Shown: one piece after another, positions 42,278 to 52,438 of the stretch
Layout of the letters: each line of letters starts with the position of its first letter
Numbering within the stretch: position 1 is the first letter of the stretch
Assembly: GCA_946122785.1 (NCBI GenBank)
Contig: CAMGYJ010000010.1
Location: forward strand, 14,669,467-14,733,466
Direction: 5' to 3'
Length of the DNA stretch: 64,000 nt
Origin: Linum tenue
Lineage: Eukaryota > Streptophyta > Magnoliopsida > Malpighiales > Linaceae
Made by a program: the position numbers and the translations under genes
Notes under the pieces: generated by a model
Database searches by the model: none
What the model was told of the DNA's origin: nothing
What the model saw: the letters and a program-made list of their open reading frames with translations, nothing else

Positions 42278-43160
42278 TCGAAGGAGAAGCCGCTGGAGAA
42301 GAAGGAAGGAGCGAGCGGCGGGGAGTCTTCTATCGCGGCTACGGAGATGAAGGCATTACGGAAGGAGGAGACTAGTCGGGACGAGGCGGCGACAGGCCTG
42401 GCTGCGTCGCCAGAGCTGGAGAAGGAAGCGTCGAAGATGACGCGGGGCGTTGCCGGGATTTTTCGCCGGCGGTTCAGCTCGACGAACGAGGTAACAGAGA
42501 GGGAGAGATGCGCCGACGGCATCACCTCTCCGCGCGCTGCTCGAGAATCCGGCAAGGCAATCTGCCCGTCGGTCGCAAAGGGAGAAGAGGCGGCACGATC
42601 TTTGGCAGCTCAACTGGCGGCGACAGCTGTCGCATCGAACGGCGGGGAGAGGCAGCCTCGTCGCCGGGTGCGTTGGTCGGAGGAGCAGTTGACGGCGGAA
42701 GAGGAGGCATCGACGGCGGGCGGCGCGATGAGGAAGAGGAAGACGAAGAAGGATGGTGGCAGCTGTGTTTTCAAAAACCCTAGGCCTCCTGATTCGGATC
42801 GAGGGGCACGACAGCAGCAGTTCTTTCGATCGAGCCAAGCATGTTGGGCCTTTAGCTCGGATGTTTGGACCGCAAGCCCTAATCGACTGAGGAAATCGGG
42901 CCGAGTGATGGAGGACGGCGGCAGTCTTCTCGCAAACCCTAGGGTGCCATCCTTGGGTCGAGTAGTGCAGCAGCTGAACTCGTTGGGCTGGGCATGTTGT
43001 GAGGCGCCGCTAGTAAGGATGGGCCGACTTGGGCTCGTAAGAGGCTGGCCGGGCCCATGGTGCGAGTTGAGGGCAGAGCAGCAGAGCGGGCCAAAGGTGA
43101 AAGCGATTTGGGAAAGAATTGGGTTTCTAACAAAGGCTAGAATTGGGCTCTGATACCAGA
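42278..43160 (+). pseudogene. A4: inverted class A internal fragment and mosaic end
   Basis: Plus-strand class A coding sequence (from SKEKPLEKKEG to GPKVKAIW) without LTRs. At about 43110 it switches to class A LTR sequence through shared GATTTGGG. A mosaic of LTR end, AAGGCTAGAATTGGG and a primer-site end (GGGCTCTGATACCAGA) follows. Confidence 0.85.
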
Positions 43161-43533
43161 TGTTAGAAACAAAGTTTCTAACGGGATTTGAATTGGGTGA
43201 TATTTGGGAATTTAGGGATTGAGAGGATAGAATTAGGGATTTGGGAAAGAATTGGGGAAGAACAGAAGAGAATCGGCCTAGGCCTTTAGAGGGATTGAGA
43301 TCGAGAATAGGGAAGATAGGGAGATTAGGGTTTAGGGAATTCTTTGATAATTCTTTATTGACTGATCATAACGTAGACTCAAAGTACATATTTATAGGGA
43401 ATACTAGGTAACCCTAATAATAAACCTAATCCTACTAAATAACTACTAACCTTATTGATAATTATCCTAATAATAATTATATTAATAAATAAAGAAACCC
43501 TACATAAATCGGTTTCTAACATCTCCTCCCCCT

Positions 43534-44826
43534 TCAGACCAACCTTGCCCTCAAGGTTGACCAACTTGACCCACAGCAGGCCCACTCTTTTGGCCAACAT
43601 TCGGCCCAAATCGCTTTCACCTTTGGCCCGCTCTGCTGCTCTGCCCTCAACTCGCACCATGGGCCCGGCCAGCCTCTTACGAGCCCAAGTCGGCCCATCC
43701 TTACTAGCGGCGCCTCACAACATGCCCAGCCCAACGAGTTCAGCTGCTGCACTACTCGACCCAAGGATGGCACCCTAGGGTTTGCGAGAAGACTGTCGCC
43801 GTCCTCCATCACTCGGCCCGATTTCCTCAGTCGATTAGGGCTTGCGGTCCAAACATCCGAGCTAAAGGCCCAACATGCTTGGCCCGATCGAAAGAACTGC
43901 TGCTGTCGTGCCCCTCGATCCGAATCAGGAGGCCTAGGGTTTTTGAAAACACAGCTGCCACCATCCTTCTTTGTCTTCCTCTTCCTCATCGCGCCGCCCG
44001 CCGTCGATGCCTCCTCTTCCGCCGTCAACTGCTCCTCCGACCAACGCACCCGGCGACGAGGCTGCCTCTCCCCGCCGTTCGATGCGACAGCTGTCGCCGC
44101 CAGTTGAGCTGCCAAAGATCGTGCCGCCTCTTCTCCCTTTGCGACCGACGGGCAGATTGCCTTGCCGGATTCTCGAGCAGCGCGCGGAGAGGTGATGCCG
44201 TCGGCGCATCTCTACCTCTCTGTTACCTCGTTCGTCGAGCTGAACCGCCGGCGAAAAATCCCGGCAACGCCCCGCGTCATCTTCGACGCTTCCTTCTCCA
44301 GCTCTGGCGACGCAGCCAGGCCTGTCGCCGCCTCGTCCCGACTAGTCTCCTCCTTCCGTAATGCCTTCATCTCCGTAGCCGCGATAGAAGAATCCCCGCC
44401 GCTCGCTCCTTCCTTCTTCTCCAGCGGCTTCTCCTTCGATGACTCCTTCCTCTCCACCTCTTGCAACGCCCGAGGAAGCTCAACACTGCCTCTCTCCTTC
44501 TCCATCTCCGGCGGATTCCTCTTCAACTGCGATTGAGGTTCGCCCTCAATCGGGAGAGAGAGAGAGCCGCAGCCGCCCTCTTCTTCGCGTGCCGTCGCGC
44601 GCGCCTCGGCCACGGGCGCTCCGTCCCAGCCGCCGCCTTCCACCCCGCTCGCCCGGACGCACGAGCCGCGTCCCGCGCCGTCGCCTCGGTCGGCGTCAGC
44701 GAGCGCCGCCAGCCGCGCGCCCTCCTTCTCTGTCGCGGCGCCTCGCGCCGGCTCCCTCTTCCAGGAGTTCGCGATTTGCCATAACTCCTCTCGCAACTTA
44801 GCCCATGACTGCTCTGATTTTTCCAT
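43534..44826 (-). pseudogene. A5 ORF remnant
   Basis: ATG at 44826; a GAG to TAG change at 44214-44212 ends the first part. The remainder (to 43534) carries the deletion. Confidence 0.8.
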
Positions 44827-44904
44827 GTCGATGCTCCGGTTTCTCAGCTGTCCCTGATAGAGTTGAGACGAACTCACCGATCGAAACCGGGCTCTGATAC
44901 CAGA

Positions 44905-45276
44905 TGTTAGAAACAAGGTTTCTAACAGTTGTAGAATTGGGAAATTAGCTAGACCAACTAGGGATTGATCAAGCTAGGGATTAGAATTAGGGAATTTAGG
45001 AAGAAGAAAGGGGAAGGATGGCTGCCGATCGGCCAAAGAGAGAGGGAAAGAGAGAGGAAGTTCGGCGCTAGGGAGAGAGAGAGAGAGGGAGAAATTAGGA
45101 TTTAGGTTTTCTGTAATTGATTGCTTAATGACAAAATAACTCCTACTGCAGATTATATAATCCGCCAAATACCTAACTGCTACCCATATAACGAAAATAC
45201 CCCAAATGGTCCCCCAATTATCAAAACCGACAATAATACGAAATAATGAAAAGCTGTAAAGTGTTTGTTTCTAACA
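44905..45276 (-). repeat. Class B LTR in 5' position of A5
   Basis: 372 bp, reverse complement of the B1 LTR, next to a class A primer site on its left and the C3 LTR on its right. Confidence 0.9.
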
Positions 45277-45284
45277 TCGATGTT
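45273..45284. other. Head-to-head LTR-LTR join, A5/C3
   Basis: AACATCGATGTT: TC and GA between a minus class B LTR and the plus class C LTR, as at 16105. Confidence 0.8.
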
Positions 45285-48200
45285 AGAAACCGGCGGGTTG
45301 GGCCGGTTGGGTGAGGGAGTGGCAGTTTCGTTATTTTCATTATTCAGCTTTTGTATTTAAGAGGAGAGAACACTATTCTGCAGAGTAGTCAATTACGAAT
45401 ATTATCAATCAAAATCCCTAATTCCCAATTCTCTCTATCTCTTGTTCTTCCCCAATTCTTCTCAAATCCCTAATTTCTTCTCTTCTCAATCCCTAATTCC
45501 CTTGTGGAACTTCTTTGTTTCTAACATCTGGTATCAGAGCCTGGTTACGATCGGTGAGTTCTCCTAAACTCCATCAGGGACAGCTGAAAGAAACCGGAGC
45601 ATCGACATGGAAAGGTCAGCGCAGGCATGGGCTCAATTGCGAGAGGAGTTGTGGCAAATCGCAAACTCCTGGAAGGGGGAGCCGGCGCGAGGCGCCGAGG
45701 CAGAGGTGGAGGGCGCGCGGCTGGCGGCGCGCGAGGGCGCTGACCGCGGCGTCGGCGCGGGGCGCGACTTGCGCGGCAGGGCGAGCGGGGCGGAAGGCGG
45801 CGGTGCGGGGGGCAGGCCCGCGGCCGAGGAGCGCGTGACGGCGCGCGGAGGGAAGAGCAGCGGCGACGTGGGAAGGGGGCGCGAGGAAGAGAGGGGGCCG
45901 GCGGAGATCTCCCTGCACTCCGTAGCGGGGGTCTCGTCTCCCGGTACCCTGCGGTTCCGAGCCAAGGTCGCCGGGCAGCAGGGCCTCGTTCTTGTCGACA
46001 GTGGAGCGTCGCTGAATTTCATTGGGGAGGAATTCGCCAAAACCATTCGGGTGGCGGCGAGTCCAACGCAATCGATGGTGGTCCGAGTGGCTAATGGGGC
46101 GCCGATGCGGTGCGTCGAGGTGTACAGGGATTTGGCATTGGAGATTCAAGGCCTCGAGATCGTCACCGACCTCTATGTACTGCCTTTGCGCGGGTTCGAC
46201 ATTATCCTCGGCATACCTTGGCTGCAGAGCCTAGGACCGATTACCAGTGATTGGCGAAGGCTGACGATGTGCTTCAAGTGGAGGGATAAGGAATGGAGTC
46301 TGAGAGGCTTGACCACCGCCATTGGGCCGATTGAGATGGAGGAGTGCGCGAAGGGGGAGGACACCGAGCTCGCTGTTCTATGCTGGCCTCTAGCTGCAGC
46401 AGGGAAGGCAGAGGTTGATGGAGAGATGCAGGAGCTGTTGGACCGGTATCCGGAACTGTTCCGGGCGCCGACCACTCTGCCGCCTCATAGGCAGGTGGAC
46501 CACCAGATTTGTCTGAAGGAGGGAGTGGAAGCAGTGAATGTGAGGCCATACCGCTATGGGCACTCACAGAAGGGGGAGATCGAGAAGCAGGTAGAGGAGA
46601 TGCTCGCGACTGGACTGATCCGGCCTAGCACCAGTCCTTTTTCTTCGCCGGTGTTGCTGGTTAAGAAGAAGGATGGGACTTGGAGATTCTGCACAGATTA
46701 CCGGGCTCTCAACAAGGCGACCGTGAAGGATCGGTTCCCGATCCCGACAGTGGATGACATGCTAGATGAACTGCATGGGTCGAGCTATTTCACTAAGCTC
46801 GACTTGAGAGCCGGTTACCATCAGATCAGGATGCAGGAGGAGGATGTGCCCAAAACCGCATTTCGCACTCATAATGGCCATTATGAGTATTTGGTCATGC
46901 CATTTGGGCTGTGCAATGCTCCTTCGACATTCCAGGCTGCCATGAACGACATTTTTCGACCTCTCCTGAGACGGTATGTCTTGGTATTTTTTGATGATAT
47001 ACTGGTTTATAGTCCTACTTGGGAGGACCATTTGAGACATCTGCAGGAGGTGTTTGAGATTCTTCGGAGGCACCAGTACTATGTCAAGGCCTCCAAGTGT
47101 GAGTTTGGGGTGCAGAAGGTGGATTACCTGGGTCATGTAGTGACGCCTCAGGGAGTGCAGGTGGACCAGGCTAAGATTCGAGCCATGGTGGACTGGCCCG
47201 TGCCCACCAATGTGACCGAGTTGCGTGGCTTCCTGGGATTGACCGGGTATTACCGGAAGTTCGTGCAGGGATACAGTATGATCGCGAGGCCTCTGACGGA
47301 CTTGCTGAAGAAGGGGGGTTTGGTTGGTCACCACAGGCAGAGGAGGCGTTCCAGAAGCTGAAGCAGGCGATGTCCACAACCCCCACCTTGGCCATGCCGG
47401 ATTTCTCGAAGACGTTCGTGATTGAGGCCGACGCGTCTGGCCGCGGTATTGGGGCAGTACTGTCTCAGGATCGACATCCCATTGCTTTCATGAGCAAGAC
47501 ACTACCTCCTTCGAAGGAGGCCTGGTCGACATATCAGAAGGAGATGCAGGCTATTATCACAGCAGTACAGATGTGGAGACCATATTTGCTGGGCCAGAAG
47601 TTTCACATCTATACAGATCATCAGAGTCTGAAGCATCTCCTAGAGCAGAGGGTGTCGACGCCGGACCAGCATAAGTGGATTGCGAAGCTACTGGGGTATG
47701 ACTACGAGATTCATTACAGACCAGGACCCACCAATGTGGTGGCCGACGGCCTATCCAGGCGTCCGGGTGGGGAGGTTCTCATGGCAGTGACCGGGCCGGT
47801 GCCGGAGTTTTGGGATGAGCTCCGTACATCTTTGGAGACCAGTTCTTATCTGCAGAGCTGCCGGGACATTGCTGTGAGCGACGAGCCGGGTCGCTACCAG
47901 TTCCGACAGGGGCTGGTCCTTTTCAAGGGCCGGGTGGTCCTTCCGCCGGGGTCAAACCTGGTCACGACTGTGCTGATGGAGTTTCATGACTCGCCGCTGG
48001 GGGGTCATTCGGGCGTGGAGCGGACCCTACGGCGGATTCGGGCTCATTTCTATTGGCCTCGCATGGCGGACGACGTGAAGAGCTATGTAGCGTCCTGTGA
48101 CACCTGTCAGAGGGTGAAGTTATCTCATCTCAGACCTGCAGGGTTGTTGCAGCCATTACCGGTGCCGGAGCGGGTTTGGGAAGACATCAGCATGGATTTT

Positions 48201-49489
48201 ATAGTGGGACTTCCTCCCTCAGGTGGCAAGACGGTGTTGTTCGTGGTGGTGGATCGCCTGACGAAGTATGCTCACTTCATGCCTTTGGCTCACCCGTACA
48301 CGGCAAAGGCAGTGGCTGAGCAGTTTGTATCAGGAGTGGTGCGGCATCACGGATTTCCTCGATCTATTGTGAGTGATCGGGATTCAGTCTTCTTGAGTCA
48401 CTTCTGGCAGGAGGTCTTTGCTATGGCCAAGACCGCGCTGAAGATGAGTTCGGCCTATCACCCGCAGACGGATGGCCAGACGGAGATCGTGAACAAACAT
48501 CTGGAGCAGTATCTCAGGTGTTTTGCCCACCAGCAGCCCAAGAGCTGGTTGGCCATGATTCCATGGGCTGAGTTGTGGTATAACACCACCTATCACAGGG
48601 CTATTCGGATGACTCCTTTCGAGGCTCTATACGGGCGAGCTCCGCCGTCTCTGGTGCGATACAGGATGGGTGATAGTTCGGTGGATGCTGTGGACAGGTG
48701 GCTGGGGGCGAGGGATGAGGCGCTTGAGCAGCTGCGGAGTACGTTGGCGGCAGCCAATAACAGGATGAAGCAGTTAGAGGATGCGGGTAGGCGGGAGGAG
48801 GAGTTTGAGGTGGGCGATCGGGTGCTGTTGAGACTGCATCCCTATCGACAGGCCTCGGTCTTCAGGCGCGCCTATCAGAAGCTGGCGGCTCGTTATTTCG
48901 GGCCCTACGAGATTCTGCAGAAGGTCAATCCAGTGGCCTATCGTTTGCAGCTGCCGGCAGAGTCTCGCATTCATCCTACCTTCCATGTTTCATTGTTGAA
49001 ACGTTACAGGGGAGCAGCAGACAGAGTTGAGACGACAGCTCCGCCGGTCAGTGCAGATGGTGATCTTGAGCTGCAGCCGCTGAAGGTGCTCGAGACCAGG
49101 TGGGTGAAGAAGAAGGGTCGACTGGTGGAGGAAAGCTTAGTGCTTTGGAGGCATTTGGAGCCGGAGGACGCGACTTGGGAGGAGTCGGGCGAATTGCAGC
49201 AGAAGTTTCCGTACTTTGACCTTGAGGACAAGGTCAGACTTGAAGAGGGGGAGGATGTTAGAAACCGGCGGGTTGGGCCGGTTGGGTGAGGGAGTGGCAG
49301 TTTCGTTATTTTCATTATTCAGCTTTTGTATTTAAGAGGAGAGAACACTATTCTGCAGAGTAGTCAATTACGAATATTATCAATCAAAATCCCTAATTCC
49401 CAATTCTCTCTATCTCTTGTTCTTCCCCAATTCTTCTCAAATCCCTAATTTCTTCTCTTCTCAATCCCTAATTCCCTTGTGGAACTTCT
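45281..49489 (+). mobile_element. Element C3 (Pol-only chromovirus)
   Basis: 5' LTR 45281-45526 (246 bp), leader 45527-45606, pol, 3' LTR 49256-49489 truncated exactly as in C2. The leader has several differences from other copies (GCCTGGTTACG; an extra A in GAAAGAAACC), so C3 is from a slightly different source copy. Confidence 0.92.
45607..49289 (+). pseudogene. pol: C3 pol, one-base frameshift
   Basis: Same domain order as C2. One G is missing from the run at 47312-47320 (six Gs, seven in C1, C2 and C4), ending the first frame at 47361, between reverse transcriptase and RNase H. The second frame (47370-49289) is open through RNase H, integrase and chromodomain, with GAG where C1/C2 have TAG. 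Confidence 0.93.
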
Positions 49490-49495
49490 GATGTT
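49487..49495. other. Tail-to-head join C3/B5
   Basis: TCT-GA-TGTT, the same truncated class C end and the same class B start as at 26740. Confidence 0.7.
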
Positions 49496-52438
49496 AGAAA
49501 CAAACACTTTACAGCTTTTCATTATTTCGTATTATTGTCGGTTTTGATAATTGGGGGACCATTTGGGGTATTTTCGTTATATGGGTAGCAGTTAGGTATT
49601 TGGCGGATTATATAATCTGCAGTAGGAGTTATTTTGTCATTAAGCAATCAATTACAGAAAACCTAAATCCTAATTTCTCCCTCTCTCTCTCTCTCCCTAG
49701 CGCCGAACTTCCTCTCTCTTTCCCTCTCTCTTTGGCCGATCGGCAGCCATCCTTCCCCTTTCTTCTTCCTAAATTCCCTAATTCTAATCCCTAGCTTGAT
49801 CAATCCCTAGTTGGTCTAGCTAATTTCCCAATTCTACAACTGTTAGAAACCTTGTTTCTAACATCTGGTATCAGAGCCCGGTTCCGATCGGAGAGTTCTT
49901 CCCAACTCCGTCAGGGACAGCTTAGAAACCGGAGAACCAACGATGGTAACGACGAAATCCATGAAGGCAGCAGAGAAAGCGGAGAAGGCGAATCAGGCGG
50001 GTGACAAGGGCGCCGATGCAGGTGACGACGGGGTCGATGGGGCTGTGGAGGATCTGACCGGCAATGAGGAGTTGAGGAGGGATCTGGAGGCGCAGGCGAG
50101 GAGACAGGCGCGGGTGGAGGAAGAGTTGGGAGAACTGCAGGAGAGGGCTAGGGAGCAAGGCCAAACCCTTGATGCTCTGACAGGAGCTGTGAAGGCACTG
50201 GCGGGACAGGTGGGTGACTTGGTGGCGGCCCTGAAGAAATCAGGGATCGAAGCTGGCGGCGGCGGCCAGTTGCACGGGGAGGACGGCGCGCCAGGGGAGG
50301 GGTCGATGTCGGTGGAGGCGGCCGGCGACCACGGCGCCGCGCGGGCCTCGGCGAACACGGCGGCGGAGGGGCGAGGAGAGAAGGGCGGCGCGGCGGCCAA
50401 CCCTAACCGGCTGGGGTTGCGTGCGGGCCAGGTCTCCTTTGGCCCAACCATCAAAGATGGGCTGCTTCCGACTCCCTCGGCCCAGGAGAAGGCGCGCGCG
50501 CGGGGCAAGGCCAAGATGGCAGAGTACGTGGGCTTGGATGAAGAAGAGTTGATGGGCTTGGAGCAGGAGTATGATCATGAGCCGTGGCCCAATGAGCCGA
50601 ATGGGCCCGGGGAGGATTATAACAGGGATGAAGGAAGCCATATGGGCCGAGCTGGGACGGAAGGCGGGCCAGGTGGGAAGCGGCGAGAAGCGGACCGCGG
50701 CTGGGAGGTGGGTCGGCCGAGCTCCATGGGCCGGGGACCCGCGGGCCGGGCCGAGTATGCGGGCCGGGCGGGGTCGAGCAGGGGCCCAAGCGGTCGGGTC
50801 GAAACCGGTCGGGTCGAACCCGGTCGGACCGAACCCGGTCGGACCAGGACCGAACCAGGGCAGCAGCTGGCGCGCCAAGGGGGAACGGGCAGCAGGGGCT
50901 TTCCGGCTCGCCAAGGTCAGTTTGACGAGCCTAGTGGCAATCAACCGCCGTTTGTGAATCAGCACGGCACTGGTAGGGAATTCATGGGATCAGGAACGGG
51001 TGATCAGAGGCAGAGAAATGAGATGGGCCGAGGACGGGGACATCAAGAGGAGGAGGAAGAAGAGTGGGAGTATGAAGGGGGACACCGGTACTCGCAGCAT
51101 TATCACCGCGAGGCGCCGGGGTATGGGAGGCACGCTGGTTACTCCCGAGGTGGTGAGGAGGAAGATGACATGGTGTTTCGAGCTAAGCCCCCAACCATTG
51201 AGTTCCCAAAATTCAATGGCAGGGAGGATGCAGGTCTGTGGCTATACTCCGCAGAACGGTGGTTCAAGAACCATCCCACTAGAGAGGAACGGAAGGCTCA
51301 GTTGGCGTCCTTCTATTTAGAGGGGGATGCATTGCAATGGTGGGAATGGATGGAGCGGACCTATGCTGAAGCTCGAACGCTGATTACCTGGCCGATGTTC
51401 AAGGAGGAGCTGAGGTATCAGTTTGGCAAGTCGGAAGGGTGGGCCCCGGAGCAGCTGGCGAAGCTGCGCCAGACTGGGACAGTGGCGGAGTATCGAGCAG
51501 AGTTCTTTAAACTGGGTAACCAGTGCAAGGGCGTACCGGAGGAGACATTGGTGGGTCTGTGCATGGCGGGACTCCGGCCAGAGATCGCAGCGGCTGTGCG
51601 GGTATTTGAGCCCGATTCACTTCGAGCTGTTTTCCGTCTTGCAGGTAATAAGGAGGAGGAGCTGGCTAGTTGGCGGGGCGTGATAGGCCGCTACCAGAAG
51701 CCGGCCGGGGGAGGAGGCGGTGGTAGCAGCGCGAGTGGGGGAACGAGTGGAGCTGCATCGGGGCCTAGTTCGGGAGGGGGTGCGGCGGCTGGCCCACCTG
51801 CGGCTGTCATTCGAACGGGACCGAGGCCACCACCCAAGGGATTTAGGACGCTATCTCCGGCCGAGATCGAGCAGAAGAGGCGGGAAGGGAAGTGTTTCAA
51901 CTGTGACGAGCGGTTTACCTTTGGTCACAAGTGCGGGAAGCCTGATTTGATGTTCTTGGTGGGACGATGGGAAGACGAGGCGGAGGATGAGATGGTGGAG
52001 GAACCCGGAGTAGAGCAAGAGAAGTCGCAACCTTGAGGACAAGGTTGTTTTCCAAGGAGGCGGGGATGTTAGAAACAAACACTTTACAGCTTTTCATTAT
52101 TTCGTATTATTGTCGGTTTTGATAATTGGGGGACCATTTGGGGTATTTTCGTTATATGGGTAGCAGTTAGGTATTTGGCGGATTATATAATCTGCAGTAG
52201 GAGTTATTTTGTCATTAAGCAATCAATTACAGAAAACCTAAATCCTAATTTCTCCCTCTCTCTCTCTCTCCCTAGCGCCGAACTTCCTCTCTCTTTCCCT
52301 CTCTCTTTGGCCGATCGGCAGCCATCCTTCCCCTTTCTTCTTCCTAAATTCCCTAATTCTAATCCCTAGCTTGATCAATCCCTAGTTGGTCTAGCTAATT
52401 TCCCAATTCTACAACTGTTAGAAACCTTGTTTCTAACA
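49492..52438 (+). mobile_element. Element B5 (Gag-only, intact)
   Basis: LTRs 49492-49863 and 52067-52438, the latter shared with B6. Primer site, leader, hairpin and polypurine tract all present. Confidence 0.92.
49943..52036 (+). CDS. gag: Intact chromovirus-type Gag (697 aa)
   Basis: Same architecture as the B1 Gag: N-terminal coiled coil, GRTEP repeat (two to three units here, hence ten residues shorter), Retrotrans_gag domain, CX2CX7HXC knuckle and acidic tail. It is open from ATG to TGA with a few substitutions (EEEEEEWEYE, GVEQEKSQP). With B1 it is the best candidate source of particle protein for the array. Confidence 0.95.
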   Translation: MVTTKSMKAAEKAEKANQAGDKGADAGDDGVDGAVEDLTGNEELRRDLEAQARRQARVEEELGELQERAREQGQTLDALTGAVKALAGQVGDLVAALKKSGIEAGGGGQLHGEDGAPGEGSMSVEAAGDHGAARASANTAAEGRGEKGGAAANPNRLGLRAGQVSFGPTIKDGLLPTPSAQEKARARGKAKMAEYVGLDEEELMGLEQEYDHEPWPNEPNGPGEDYNRDEGSHMGRAGTEGGPGGKRREADRGWEVGRPSSMGRGPAGRAEYAGRAGSSRGPSGRVETGRVEPGRTEPGRTRTEPGQQLARQGGTGSRGFPARQGQFDEPSGNQPPFVNQHGTGREFMGSGTGDQRQRNEMGRGRGHQEEEEEEWEYEGGHRYSQHYHREAPGYGRHAGYSRGGEEEDDMVFRAKPPTIEFPKFNGREDAGLWLYSAERWFKNHPTREERKAQLASFYLEGDALQWWEWMERTYAEARTLITWPMFKEELRYQFGKSEGWAPEQLAKLRQTGTVAEYRAEFFKLGNQCKGVPEETLVGLCMAGLRPEIAAAVRVFEPDSLRAVFRLAGNKEEELASWRGVIGRYQKPAGGGGGGSSASGGTSGAASGPSSGGGAAAGPPAAVIRTGPRPPPKGFRTLSPAEIEQKRREGKCFNCDERFTFGHKCGKPDLMFLVGRWEDEAEDEMVEEPGVEQEKSQP

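Larger units (their letters stand above)
43161..45276 (-). mobile_element. Element A5, internally deleted, with a class B 5' LTR
   Basis: 3' LTR 43161-43521 is class A. The internal region has lost about 600 bases, joined at the shared GACCCAC near 43570. The leader and primer site (44827-44904) are intact. The 5' LTR at 44905-45276 is a complete class B LTR in minus orientation, so the LTRs of this element belong to two classes. Confidence 0.88.
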
